From: Streptomyces sp. CMB-StM0423
GTDB taxonomy: Bacteria; Actinomycetota; Actinomycetes; Streptomycetales; Streptomycetaceae
NCBI RefSeq assembly: GCF_002847285.1
Contig: NZ_CP025407.1
Location: 1,674,001-1,738,000 of the forward strand
Direction: 5' to 3'
Length of the DNA stretch: 64,000 bases
The position numbers and the translations under genes were made by a program. Positions 8,895 to 18,062 of the stretch are shown piece after piece. The first letter of the stretch is position 1. Every line of letters starts with the position of its first letter. A model generated the notes under the pieces. The model ran no database searches. It saw only the letters and a program-made list of their open reading frames with translations, and was not told the DNA's origin.

Positions 8895-9183
8895 GAAGGG
8901 GCGTACGCCCCGGAAGATCGCTTCGGTCTGTCGACGACGGAGCCGCGGGCGGCAGAGGGAACCGGGCCGGGACGTCGGCCGGCAGTGCGGCACTCGCGGC
9001 ACAGGACGTGGTGGTGGTCGTCCGCGCGCAACTCGTAGCGGGCCGGGGAGCCGGCCGGCTCGGTCCTGCTCACGATCCCGGGCCGCGTACAGCGCGGTGA
9101 GTACGTTGCGCGGTGACCCGCAGGGAGGCCCTGCGCAGGCGCGCCGACGGGCTCCGGTCGGAGGCTGCCGCGGCGATGGTCAC
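8895..9183 (-). pseudogene. catR: catR remnant (Fur/PerR-family catalase repressor)
   Basis: Minus-strand pieces in three successive frames follow the order of Cat[16 protein letters not shown] resembles the first helix region. After a deletion and frame change, [20 protein letters not shown] and HVLCREC resemble the wing and the first CxxC part. After another shift, [11 protein letters not shown] resembles the VDEAEVVFWG segment. The recognition helix and the second CxxC are missing. The would-be start (GTG 9183) overlaps the stop of the HD-protein gene. It lies immediately upstream of intact katA, the normal catR-catA order. Confidence 0.72.
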
Positions 9184-9818
9184 TCGGGCCAGGAGTTGTT
9201 CCTGATGATGTCGACGAAATCGGCTCGGCGGAACGACGGGTCGAAGTGTGCCAGCACGTCGTCGTTCATCGTTCCGAACGTCGTGTCGGGGCGGTCGCGC
9301 ATGCCCTCGTAGAACGCCTGAAGGATGCGGTTCTTGAAGTCCGGGCGAGGGTGCGCGGCGAGCACCTCGGCCCGCTGCTCCGCACCGATCTCGTGCAGAT
9401 CGAGTCCCAGCACGTCCGTCTCGACACCGAGGGTCACCACCGCGACCTCCGGAGCCAGCCTCAGCGGAACCTCCGGAGTGGTGTGCAGCGCGATCGCCAG
9501 CCACACGTTCCGCGCCTCCTGGTCCGAGCGGCCGAAATCGAGCAGGAACTTCCGGGCGGCCTCGGCTCCGTCCAGCTCGAACCGCTGGTCCGTGCTCGCG
9601 AACGCCGCCGTCAGGCCGGCATCGTGGAAGAGGGCGCCCACATAGGCGAGTTCGGGGTCCACGACCAGCCCGCGGGCGGCAGCCTTCAACATGCCCCACA
9701 GGAACACTCGGCGCGAGTGGTGGAACAGCACGTCATCGGTCACCGCACGGACCTGCGAGGTCGCCTCGCGGACCAGTTCCGTGTCGGGCACGCTGATACC
9801 AGCGATCACTTCGGGCAT
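9180..9818 (-). CDS. HD-domain protein (cyanamide hydratase/Ddi2-like)
   Basis: A 212-residue all-helical HD-superfamily protein. Metal-site motifs are FHHSRRV (first His), ALFHDAGL (the HD pair) and IALHTTPEV (later His). This is the compact layout of cyanamide hydratase/Ddi2-type HD proteins rather than a ppGpp or dNTP enzyme, but the reaction is not proved by sequence. AGGAGAG precedes ATG 9818. It is divergent from a GlxA-type AraC regulator about 200 bases away, which probably controls it. It ends overlapping the catR remnant. Confidence 0.75.
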   Translation of the reverse strand: MPEVIAGISVPDTELVREATSQVRAVTDDVLFHHSRRVFLWGMLKAAARGLVVDPELAYVGALFHDAGLTAAFASTDQRFELDGAEAARKFLLDFGRSDQEARNVWLAIALHTTPEVPLRLAPEVAVVTLGVETDVLGLDLHEIGAEQRAEVLAAHPRPDFKNRILQAFYEGMRDRPDTTFGTMNDDVLAHFDPSFRRADFVDIIRNNSWPE

Positions 9819-10017
9819 CAGATCTCTCCTGACTATCCGGGCCTTGCCGTCGTTTCTGGAGCACGTCCACAAGTGGACTGCTTCCACCCTTCCTCCGGCC
9901 CGGCCCCGATCCCAGAGCAGGAAGCGACGAGGCGGCCACACATTCGGACATGGCGGCAACGGTCTGATAAGACCGTCCACGGGGCTTCGCGGGCGATCAA
10001 GGTCGAGGAGAGTACGC

Positions 10018-10998
10018 ATGGAGAGCCGTCCACACATCGTCGTGTTCGTGATGTTCGACGGGGTGAAGACACTCGACGTCGCCGGGCCGGCCGAAGTGTT
10101 CGCCGAAGCGAATCTGGCCGGCGCCGCCTACCGGCTGCGCTACGTCTCTCCGTCGGGGGAACCGGTCCACAGTTCGACGGGCATCCGGATGCCCGTCGAG
10201 GGGGCCGCGGCAGACGTCACGCGTACCGACACCGTTGTGGTCTGCGGAGGCGACCGCCTGGCCGACCGCCCCATCGAGACCGGTCTCGTCGAGGCGATTC
10301 GCCTGTTGCGGCCGCTGACCCGTCGGCTGGTGTCGATCTGTACGGGCTCGTTCGCGCTGGCCGCCGCCGGTGTGCTCGCGGGTCGGCGGGTGACCACGCA
10401 CTGGCGCCACGCGGCGCTGCTGGCGGCTTCCTATCCCGACCTCGAGGTGCTGCCGGACGCGATCTTCGTCGAGGACGACGGTGTCTTCACCTCGGCGGGG
10501 GTGTCGGCCGGGATCGATCTCGCGCTCGGTCTGGTCGAGCAGGACCAGGGCCCCGACCTGGCCCGGACCGTGGCGCGCAACCTGGTGATGTTCATGCAAC
10601 GGCCCGGCGGGCAGTCCCAGTACTCCGCCGCCTTGGAACTCCGCCCGCCGCGCGCACCCTCGCTGCGCGCCGTGGTGGACCTGGTCGCCGCAGAGCCGGC
10701 GCTGGACCACAGCGCCGGAAGTCTGGCCGCGCGCATCGGTGTCAGCCCCCGCCATCTGGCCAGGCTCTTCGCCGCCGAACTCGGCACCACCCCGGCCAAG
10801 TACGTCGAAGGGGTGCGGCTCGACCACGCGCGCACCCTGCTTGACGCCGGTCACACCATCGAACAGGCGGCCAGACAGGCCGGTTTCGGGAGCGCGGAGA
10901 CGATGCGCCGAACCTTCAGCGCTCGCCTGGGAGTCTCGCCCAGCCAGTACCGGGACCGCTTCACCACGACCAGACCGGGCCGCCGCGAGACGCGCTAG
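10018..10998 (+). CDS. GlxA-family transcriptional regulator (DJ-1/PfpI domain plus AraC HTH)
   Basis: A 326-residue protein. The N-terminal half is a DJ-1/PfpI class I amidotransferase-like domain (IVVFVMFDGVKTLDVAGPAE, then SICTGSFALAAAGVLAGRRV with the nucleophile-elbow Cys). The C-terminal third has two AraC-type HTHs (GVSPRHLARLFAAELG; IEQAARQAGFGSAETMRRTF) followed by LGVSPSQYRDRF. In this family the DJ-1 fold is usually a sensor rather than an enzyme. GAGGAG precedes ATG 10018. It is divergent from the HD-protein gene, the most likely target. Confidence 0.9.
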   Translation: MESRPHIVVFVMFDGVKTLDVAGPAEVFAEANLAGAAYRLRYVSPSGEPVHSSTGIRMPVEGAAADVTRTDTVVVCGGDRLADRPIETGLVEAIRLLRPLTRRLVSICTGSFALAAAGVLAGRRVTTHWRHAALLAASYPDLEVLPDAIFVEDDGVFTSAGVSAGIDLALGLVEQDQGPDLARTVARNLVMFMQRPGGQSQYSAALELRPPRAPSLRAVVDLVAAEPALDHSAGSLAARIGVSPRHLARLFAAELGTTPAKYVEGVRLDHARTLLDAGHTIEQAARQAGFGSAETMRRTFSARLGVSPSQYRDRFTTTRPGRRETR

Positions 10999-11626
10999 CC
11001 CGGGAACGACCGCGGTGCTTGCGATTCCCAGCCGCGGCACCGTCCGCGTTGTGCGGCAGAGAGGCAGGCGCGATGGTGGGAAGGACGGCCGGAGAGGGCC
11101 GGGAACAGGAACGCCGGTGGGTGGGAAGCCGGACCCGGAGGGGCCCGTGGTGGGCCGTCGGCCCGTTGCCAGAACGCGAAGGCATCGCCAACGTGGCTTC
11201 GTGATGGCCCACGGCGGTCCTCTCCCGGTGGGTCGGCTCCGGTCCCCTCGCTCAGCAACCAGGCAGGTTGGCCAGTGACCTCGCAAGGGGCTCCAAGGGG
11301 GTGAACGTGAGCGCGGGAGTCTCCTCCGCGCGCCGCCCGTAGTGGGGACAACTTCCGAATCCCGCAACGCCGTCGTCTCTATGCTGCGTCCGCCGTAGCC
11401 CCGGCCGACCGCGTACAGCCCTCCACGGAGAACACGCCCCTCGGCTTCGCAGGTTGAGGCGTTCAGTTGGGCCGCCGTCGAACGCGATCACCGAGACGGA
11501 GTACGAGGAGCGCCGTGCGGCCATCCTGAACGGCATCTGGGCCCCGTGCGGAAACACTCCGCCGAGTCTGGCAGCCGTCCTCGGCGTGGCGCGCCACCGG
11601 GAGCACGGAGTCCTCAAGGTAGGCGG
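10999..11626. other. Gene-free stretch with a possible SHOCT-like remnant
   Basis: No complete gene is supported. Near 11480-11545 on the plus strand a short frame reads ITETEYEERRAAILNGI, which resembles the C-terminal helices of SHOCT-domain proteins, but it has no upstream partner domain and continues into unrelated sequence. Confidence 0.3.
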
Positions 11627-11977
11627 ATGCGCTGGGTCTTGATCGGGAGCGCCGCCGCGGTGGCGGTTCTGGCGACGGGCCGTACGTCGGTGTCGGGCTC
11701 TCCGGGACCGGACGCGCAGTGGGAGCAAGCGGCCCGGCCCGCGAGCACGGCGCAGCATTCTGTCCAGGCCCCGGCCGCGCCCACCGGGACCCGTACCACT
11801 ACGCCGAAGCCGGAGTCGGCGCCGGAGCACGGCGAGTCCAGGGCGCCGGGGGCGGCGAGGGTGGGCAGACGTCGATGCCTTGTCGGGCGGCCCGCCCGGC
11901 GCCCCCTCCGACGCGCCAACGGCGGGCGGGCGCGCCGTGCATGCGCAGGGGGTGCGTCGCCGGCTGGTCGCCGGTGA
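11627..11977 (+). CDS. Possible small secreted protein (hypothetical, doubtful)
   Basis: A 116-codon frame starts at ATG 11627. It begins MRWVLIGSAAAVAVLATG, a plausible signal/membrane segment, then is rich in Ala, Pro, Thr and Gly (linker-like) and becomes Arg-rich at the end. The Arg-rich tail looks like out-of-frame sequence, so the gene may be truncated or frameshifted. A weak AGGTAGG lies upstream. No family is recognised. It converges with the metallophosphoesterase gene. Confidence 0.3.
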   Translation: MRWVLIGSAAAVAVLATGRTSVSGSPGPDAQWEQAARPASTAQHSVQAPAAPTGTRTTTPKPESAPEHGESRAPGAARVGRRRCLVGRPARRPLRRANGGRARRACAGGASPAGRR

Positions 11978-12023
11978 CGCACCCCCTGGTGCCTCCGGGA
12001 AGGCGGCGGGAAAGGTGAGCCTG

Positions 12024-13940
12024 TCAGTGCTGCTCGACCACCTCGAAGGTGAGGGTGTCGGTGAACTGGCGGCCGTAGGAGTCCGTCGCCGTGACCCGTG
12101 CCCGGTGCTTGCCCACGGCGAGGTCCTCCGGGAGCTCGAAGCGCCACAGGTGCATGCTGCGGTCGGCGACGCTGCCGCCGTGGGTCAGCTGCTCGGTGGC
12201 CGCGTACGGGTCGGACCACTGCGCGCCGATGCGCGGTGCCTCACCGTTCATCTCCTGGGTGCGGGTGGCGGACTTCGACCGGCGGCCGTCGAGGGAGACG
12301 TCGACGGTGGAGCCGGTGGAGCCGACGAAGAAGTTGGTCGTCAGCCAGGTGTCGCCGGCCAGGTCGTCCCGGTCGATGACGAGCTGGTCGCCCGGCTCGG
12401 GCGCCGCGCCCTGCTTGTCCGCGTTCCAGGCCCGGCGCTCCTCGTACCACTCGCGGTACGTCGGGCTGTTCAGGCTGAGCTGCGTCTGGGTGCGGTCACT
12501 CTCGCCGGTCACTGTGTACCGCTCGCGAAACTCGTTGCCGCGCACGTCGAGGGTCAGCACGCCGGGGCGGCCGCCGTCGCGGCCGAGCGCGGTGGGGTAG
12601 CCGTTCTCGGTCATGGCGCCGGAGTACCAGTCGCCGGAGATGGCGCCCGCCGTGATGTGCGGGAAGGGCATCTCCTCGACGCCCCACAGCTCCCGCCAGC
12701 CTTCCATCGAGTCGCCGGCCTTCATGTTCTCGATCGAGTGGCTGTGCCCCGCGACGGAGACGGCCTCACGGCCTTCCAGCAGCTCGTACACGCGCTGGAC
12801 CTGGTCGACCTGGTGGGTCCTGCTGCCCTGGTCGGCCCAGTTGAGGAGGCTGATGTGGCTGGCGATCACGACGAGGCTGTCGTCGTCGACCTGCTCCAGG
12901 TCGCGCTCCAGCCAGGTGAGCTGCTCCTCGCTGAGCCAGCCGTTGTAGCGCGGGGTGTTCTCGGGGTCGGTGCACTCGGGGTGCGTGCCGTCCGCGTTGT
13001 CCTCCTCGCCGGTGCACGGGTAGCGGACCGTGTTCAGGGCCACCACGTGCACGTCGCCTGCATCGTAGGAGTAGTACTCCGGGGCGAGTTGGGCGCGGAA
13101 GGTGTCGAAGGAGTGCTCGGCGTTCGGGGCGTCGAAGTCCAGGTCGTGGTTGCCCGGCAGCATGCGGGCGGGCCCGTTGAGCAGGCCGGTGAGCCCGCGT
13201 ACGTCGTCGTAGAGCGACAGGTCGTCGCCGACGACGTCGCCGATGAAGAGGCTGCCGCAGCCGGCGTAGCCGTGGCGCTTGGACAGGTCACCGATCGCGC
13301 CCCGGCGGGCGTACTCGACCTCGGTGGTGTCGTAGGGCTGGAGGTCACCGGCGATCACGCACTCCTGCGAGCGCGCGTCGGTGCTCTGGCTGCGCACCAT
13401 GGGGAAGTTCACGGCGTCCGGCAGCGGCCCGGTCGGGGCGATACCACCGTAGCGCAGGTCGGGGGACCCCTTGGGGAGGTGGTTGTAGTGGAACTGCGGG
13501 ATGTTCGCCGCGTCGACCGGGACCTGGTACCCGGACGGCTGGGTGGCGAACACCGTCATGTTGTCGCGTACGGGAAGCTCGTAGCGGCCCTGGCGATCGG
13601 TGGTGACCACCTCCCGGCCGTTGGAAACGGCGACGCCGGCCACGCCACGCTCACGGCGGTCGTGGACGCTGTCGCGGTCGCGGTCGTCGAAGACGGTGCC
13701 GGTCAGGGTGGCGGGTTCGGCCGGGCCCTCCTCACTCCTGACGACCTCGACCTGACCCCGGTAGGCGGTCTGGTTCCAGGAACGACCCCGCTCAGAGCGG
13801 TCGGCGGTCGTGGCGTCCGAGGCGGCGGCGTCCGAGGGGGCGGGGATGCTGGTCGCGGCCGTGCCGGCGACGGCGAGGACGGTCGCGACGGTCAACCCGA
13901 CGCGGAGTCTGCCGCGCCGATGCGACAGGGAGTTCAACAC
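12024..13940 (-). CDS. Secreted calcineurin-like metallophosphoesterase with N- and C-terminal accessory domains
   Basis: A 638-residue exported protein. It starts with a basic region and a hydrophobic signal (VGLTVATVLAVAGTAATS), then a collagen-binding/SdrD-like beta domain (LTGTVFDDRDRDSVHD, metallophosphatase N-terminal type). The catalytic domain shows GDLQ, GDVVGDD, LPGNHDLDF, ASHISLL and GHSHS, the dinuclear-metal signature. A C-terminal beta domain follows (VDVSLDGRRS; HRARVTATDSYGR). GTG 13940 is chosen because an AGAGAGG site precedes it. The role is hydrolysis of an extracellular phosphoester; the substrate is unknown, and the Asp-rich loop in the N-domain could bind calcium. Confidence 0.9.
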   Translation of the reverse strand: MLNSLSHRRGRLRVGLTVATVLAVAGTAATSIPAPSDAAASDATTADRSERGRSWNQTAYRGQVEVVRSEEGPAEPATLTGTVFDDRDRDSVHDRRERGVAGVAVSNGREVVTTDRQGRYELPVRDNMTVFATQPSGYQVPVDAANIPQFHYNHLPKGSPDLRYGGIAPTGPLPDAVNFPMVRSQSTDARSQECVIAGDLQPYDTTEVEYARRGAIGDLSKRHGYAGCGSLFIGDVVGDDLSLYDDVRGLTGLLNGPARMLPGNHDLDFDAPNAEHSFDTFRAQLAPEYYSYDAGDVHVVALNTVRYPCTGEEDNADGTHPECTDPENTPRYNGWLSEEQLTWLERDLEQVDDDSLVVIASHISLLNWADQGSRTHQVDQVQRVYELLEGREAVSVAGHSHSIENMKAGDSMEGWRELWGVEEMPFPHITAGAISGDWYSGAMTENGYPTALGRDGGRPGVLTLDVRGNEFRERYTVTGESDRTQTQLSLNSPTYREWYEERRAWNADKQGAAPEPGDQLVIDRDDLAGDTWLTTNFFVGSTGSTVDVSLDGRRSKSATRTQEMNGEAPRIGAQWSDPYAATEQLTHGGSVADRSMHLWRFELPEDLAVGKHRARVTATDSYGRQFTDTLTFEVVEQH

Positions 13941-15181
13941 TATGGACCTCTCTCGCTGGTTCGTGGGGAGACGCGTTGGTGCTGTTGCCTGCGCGGAAAG
14001 ATCCTTCGGGACGATCCTGAACAACGCCCGCTCTGCGGGAGAACGGCACATGACCCCACGCTGTTGGCGCAGCGGCAAGGCGGCCGTCCATCTCGCCCGG
14101 TCCCTAGGCGGTCACGCGGTAGCGGTCAAGTCGATGCTCGCCGAACCGCCCTGCAAGGCCCGGCTACGCGCACGCTTTCGGCTGGAGGCGGCAGCGACCG
14201 CGTCAGCCGACGGCGTGCACAGCCCCACCGCCACCGAAGTCACCGCCCGGCCACTGAACTTGAATGAGTGATGTCGGGCCAGCGGACCCTGACGGTGATC
14301 CGCCAAGATCGGCGAGGGCAAGTTCGGCTCCCTGGCGCAGGGTCTCTGCGCGCAACCGATCGCGGAACAGCGGCATCCGCGGCCCATTCTTGGCCACCGC
14401 GCGGTCCGAGGGAGCCTGACCCGCGACAGCCGCCGCACGGACTACCGGCTCACTGCCTGCGCCACCTCCGGCACTGGCACACACACCGCAATCGAGCCCC
14501 TTAGCGAAGCTCTGGGGCAGCCGGTATCACCCCATGGACGGGCTCATCGTGCATGCCGACGCTCTTGTCGGTGCGCATCGATCACGTGATCACGCTGGGG
14601 ACCTGCCAGCCGCACGCGCATTCGGGACTGCTGCGTGATCGGGTGACAGCGTCACCCACCCCTGCAGCAGTCCCGGTCGAGTGCGGCAGGATGGATGACC
14701 AACGAGGCCCCCGAGCAAGGTGATTGGGACGTCAGACATCTCGATCAACAGCCCGGGGGCCTCGCTCGTCGCGGCTCGCGAACCGTCACCTGATCGGTGG
14801 CCACCTCGAAGAAGCTCAGTAATTCGGAGCAGGCTGGGGTCCATTTCCCGCCGTCACAAGGGGTTTTCGGCGGAGCCCGAAAACACCGCTCGTCTCAAAC
14901 CGTCGTGTGTCTAACATCGCTTTCATGGCAAGCGCAGGCGATGAGATGGGGACTGATGGTTCGGACGCGCACCCGGGGGCCAGACTATTTCTTTGTCGGG
15001 ATCGCGGTGGAGAAATGAGCGGTGGTTGACGTGTTCAGATGCTCGGCGGGAGGGGCGCCCAGTACGGGGTCTCCCCATGCCGGAGGTCCAGGAGGGACAG
15101 CCTTGGGCGCCGGGCACGTAGACCATGTTGCCAGGCCGCGGCCGAACGGATGCCGTCCCACGGCTTTGCGTGCTCGGTGTG
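13941..15181. other. Gene-poor stretch with possible IS debris
   Basis: About 1.2 kb without a supportable gene. Between 14703 and 14764 there is an 11-bp inverted repeat (CGAGGCCCCCG ... CGGGGGCCTCG, outer ends 14703 and 14764), of the kind seen at ends of degraded insertion sequences. Minus-strand frames around 14300-14480 have coding-like composition but no family could be named. Confidence 0.35.
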
Positions 15182-15212
15182 TTGACATCGTTTTCGAGAA
15201 CACTCCTATTAG
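15182..15212 (+). promoter_or_regulatory. Sigma-70/HrdB-like promoter for the serine hydrolase
   Basis: TTGACA at 15182-15187 and TATTAG at 15207-15212 are separated by 19 bases. The following GAAGGGGA lies just before the ATG at 15233. The local AT content is high compared with the surroundings. Confidence 0.5.
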
Positions 15213-15232
15213 TGAGAGATGAAGGGGATTGC

Positions 15233-16402
15233 ATGGGTAGTAAAAAGGTTCTCGTCGGAACCGCAGCGATGGTGGTGACCACGCTGATGGTGTCCGGTTC
15301 GGCAACCGCGGTGCAGTCGGGTAAGGAGAAGTCCGGTCAGGCGAAGTCGGATGCGGCGCTCATTCAGAAGGAGCTGGACCGCTACCGGGTGGCGACCGGC
15401 TCGATCGGGGCGGCCGCGACGATCCGCAACGGCGACACAGTGCAGGGCTACGGGAGTGGCAGCACGCAGTTGTTCCCGACGGCCAAGCCGAACGAGGACA
15501 CCCGGTTCCGGGTGGGCAGCCAGACCAAGATGTTCGTCGCCACGATCGTGCTTCAGTTGGTCGAAGAGGGGCGCATCGACCTCAACAAGCCGATCGAGGA
15601 CTACCTGCCCGGCGTCGTGCAGGGCACCGGCCTCGATCCGAAAGCGATCACCGTACGGCACTTGCTGCAACACCGCTCAGGAATCAAGGACAACGTCGGA
15701 TTCGTCAACGGCGACTACCTTCAGTCCGCGGTCCTGCTGCTCAACCCCACGTGGCAAGTGGTACCTCCGAGCGAGCAGCAAATGGTGAACGAGGGCACCA
15801 AGGCGGGTAAGCAGTTCGACCCGGGGACCAAGGGCCAGTACTCCAACACCGGTTACGTGGTGCTCGGTATGCTGGTGAAGAAGGTCACCGGGCGTGACCT
15901 GGCCACTGAGGTCCGCAGCCGCATCGTCGAACCACTGGGCCTGAAGTCGACGTTCTACCCGCGGGCCGGAGAGAAGGGGCTGCCGGGGCCGTATTCCCGC
16001 GGGTATCTGTCCGTGTCCGGGCTGCCGCTCGCCGACGTCACCAACTACGAGCCGGCGGTGTGGGGTGCGGCGGGCGCGCTGGTCTCCACCGGCCGGGACC
16101 TGACCACGTTTCTGAACGCGCTGCTGGAGGGCGAGTTGCTTCCCCGGGCCCGGCTCGCCGAGATGCAGAAGCTCCAGACGGTGGACAAAGTCGGGGCCTA
16201 CGGGCTCGGGCTCCAGCAGTTCAAGACCGACTGCAAGGACGTGTGGGGTCACACCGGACAGATCGCCGGCTACACCACGATGACCGTGAGCGACGGGAAG
16301 CGTGCGATCTCCACCGGCGTCAACAACACTCCGGTGATCGCCGATGGCAAGGCGCAAACCGACGCGATGATCAAGATGGTGAACGACGCGATCTGCGCAT
16401 AG
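15233..16402 (+). CDS. Secreted serine hydrolase (beta-lactamase class C / D-Ala-D-Ala carboxypeptidase family)
   Basis: A 389-residue exported penicillin-binding-like enzyme. It has a signal peptide (KVLVGTAAMVVTTLMVSGSATA), the SxxK motif S96-Q-T-K99, the YxN motif Y203-S-N205 and an HTG triad (340-342) in place of KTG, all typical of the R61 DD-carboxypeptidase/esterase group. The likely role is cleavage of peptidoglycan stem peptides or D-amino acid peptides outside the membrane; beta-lactam hydrolysis cannot be excluded. It is followed on the same strand by a peptidoglycan amidase, suggesting a shared cell-wall role. Confidence 0.9.
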   Translation: MGSKKVLVGTAAMVVTTLMVSGSATAVQSGKEKSGQAKSDAALIQKELDRYRVATGSIGAAATIRNGDTVQGYGSGSTQLFPTAKPNEDTRFRVGSQTKMFVATIVLQLVEEGRIDLNKPIEDYLPGVVQGTGLDPKAITVRHLLQHRSGIKDNVGFVNGDYLQSAVLLLNPTWQVVPPSEQQMVNEGTKAGKQFDPGTKGQYSNTGYVVLGMLVKKVTGRDLATEVRSRIVEPLGLKSTFYPRAGEKGLPGPYSRGYLSVSGLPLADVTNYEPAVWGAAGALVSTGRDLTTFLNALLEGELLPRARLAEMQKLQTVDKVGAYGLGLQQFKTDCKDVWGHTGQIAGYTTMTVSDGKRAISTGVNNTPVIADGKAQTDAMIKMVNDAICA

Positions 16403-16505
16403 CTCGCTGTCCTTCGAAGCGACTTGGCGCGATCCGGATATTGTCATGCTCGCGCCATTCTCACTAGCCCGGGATCCTTTCCCCCACAGCAGCAGGGAGT
16501 CCCCT

Positions 16506-17894
16506 ATGCGCAGACGCTCATCCACAGCAGCCAGACGGCGTGTGTCGGTGGCGGCCCTTGCAGTCGTCGCTGCGCTGTCCGTCGGCGGGACGCAGGCCAC
16601 CGCCGAGCCACAGCAGGACGGCAACCCGCTGAACACCGCTTTCGACCAGGCCGCAGCGGAATATGACGTTCCACGGGACCTGCTGGCCGCCGTCGGCTAC
16701 GGCGAGACCCACCTGGACGGCCACAACGGCCAGCCCAGCCAGGCCAACGGCTACGGGGTCATGCACCTGGTCAGCAACCCCGACAACAAGTCTCTACACC
16801 GGGCGGCGGAACTCACCGGCCGTTCTTCCAGCCGACTGCGCGGCGATACCGCTGCGAACATCGAGGGCGGCGCCGCCGTACTGCGCGACCACGCGGACGC
16901 GTTGGGACTGGCCGCAGCCAAACGAGGCGACCTCGACGCCTGGTACCCGGCTGTGGCCCGCTACAGCGGCGCCGGGGAAGCCGGCGCGACCCTGTACGCG
17001 GACGCCGTCTACGAGGTCCTCGCCGAGGGCGTCACCACTGTGGTCGACGGCGAGAAGGTGGAGATCGCCGCGCACGACGTAGCCCCTGAGCGGGGCGCCT
17101 ACGCGGCGCGCGACATCGGCACCGCGAGCACGGACTACCCGCCCGCGCTGTGGGTGCCCGCCTCACCAAGCAACTACAACTCCGGGCGCTCCGCGTCGAT
17201 CAACAAGATCGTCATCCATGTGACGCAAGGTTCGTACGCGGGCTCGATCAGCTGGTTCCAGAATCCGGCGGCGCAGAGCAGCGCACACTACGTGGTCCGT
17301 TCCTCGGACGGCGAAGTCACACAGATGGTGCGGGACGGCGACACGGCCTGGCATGCGCGAGACGCCAACTCCTCATCGCTGGGGATCGAGCACGAGGGAT
17401 GGGTGGACGACCCGAGCTGGTTCACCGACTCGATGTACCGGTCGTCGGCCGCGCTCACCCGACACCTGGCGGACCGCTACGGGGTCCCCAAGGACCGCGC
17501 GCACATCCTCGGCCATGTCGAGGTTCCCGGCAACGACCACACGGACCCAGGGCCGCACTGGAACTGGAACTACTACATGGAACTGGTCGGTGGCTCGGGC
17601 GGTCCGCCCCCGCCCAGCGACCGGTACTGGGTCGACACGTTCGCCAACGCCCCCGGGTACGACTCCCCGACCAGCACGAACGAGACCGGCACCCTGCACC
17701 AGGGCACCAACTACGTCTTCTGCAAGGTCTGGGGCCGGGAGATCCGCGACAGCTCCGGCAACTTCAACCACTGGTGGCTGCGCACCGACCTGGACGTAGG
17801 CCCGGGAAACCAGTACGTCGCGGCCTACTACCTCTCGCGCTGGGGCAACGACGAGGCCAAGGACAACAACGGGCGCGACATCCCCGAGTGCTGA
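16506..17894 (+). CDS. Secreted N-acetylmuramoyl-L-alanine amidase with N-terminal lysozyme-like domain
   Basis: A 462-residue exported enzyme. A signal peptide ends near ATA-EP (33/34). Residues about 40-175 look like a lytic-transglycosylase fold (DVPRDLLAAVGYGETHLDGH, then GYGVMHL). Residues about 230-360 are an Amidase_2 domain (IVIHVTQGSY, HYVVRSSDGEVTQMV, LGIEHEG, GHVEVPGNDHTDPG) with probable zinc ligands H238, H337 and D347. A roughly 90-residue C-terminal module rich in Trp, Tyr and Asn (HWWLRTDLD) may bind the wall. AGGGAG precedes ATG 16506. A strong terminator follows. It cuts the bond between MurNAc and L-Ala. Confidence 0.9.
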   Translation: MRRRSSTAARRRVSVAALAVVAALSVGGTQATAEPQQDGNPLNTAFDQAAAEYDVPRDLLAAVGYGETHLDGHNGQPSQANGYGVMHLVSNPDNKSLHRAAELTGRSSSRLRGDTAANIEGGAAVLRDHADALGLAAAKRGDLDAWYPAVARYSGAGEAGATLYADAVYEVLAEGVTTVVDGEKVEIAAHDVAPERGAYAARDIGTASTDYPPALWVPASPSNYNSGRSASINKIVIHVTQGSYAGSISWFQNPAAQSSAHYVVRSSDGEVTQMVRDGDTAWHARDANSSSLGIEHEGWVDDPSWFTDSMYRSSAALTRHLADRYGVPKDRAHILGHVEVPGNDHTDPGPHWNWNYYMELVGGSGGPPPPSDRYWVDTFANAPGYDSPTSTNETGTLHQGTNYVFCKVWGREIRDSSGNFNHWWLRTDLDVGPGNQYVAAYYLSRWGNDEAKDNNGRDIPEC

Positions 17895-18000
17895 CGCCAA
17901 TCCCCGTCCCCGCTTGAAGCCAGGCAACAGCGCCCCCGGTCCGGCGAACTCCAAGGGGGTCGACGTAACCCACTGATCAACTGGCTGTGGCCAGGACCTT

Positions 18001-18042
18001 GGCGGGACGCTCGGCTGGCGTTGCCCAGCCGAGCGTCCCGCC
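18001..18042 (+). terminator. Strong intrinsic terminator after the amidase gene
   Basis: A perfect 18-bp stem (GGCGGGACGCTCGGCTGG with its complement) and the loop CGTTGC, about 105 bases after the stop codon. Confidence 0.85.
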
Positions 18043-18062
18043 TGGGCAGCGCGTGACCTCGT

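Noticed and set aside
7257..9038. Long plus-strand open frame opposite katA
   Set aside because: Low-complexity Val/Ala/Arg-rich shadow of the catalase gene, with no ribosome site or domain.
13835..13860. GCGGGGATG sequence resembling part of a type I-E CRISPR repeat
   Set aside because: Single occurrence inside the metallophosphoesterase gene; no spacing or repetition.
11880..14267. Long plus-strand open frame opposite the metallophosphoesterase
   Set aside because: High-GC shadow; the minus-strand gene has full catalytic motifs and a signal peptide.
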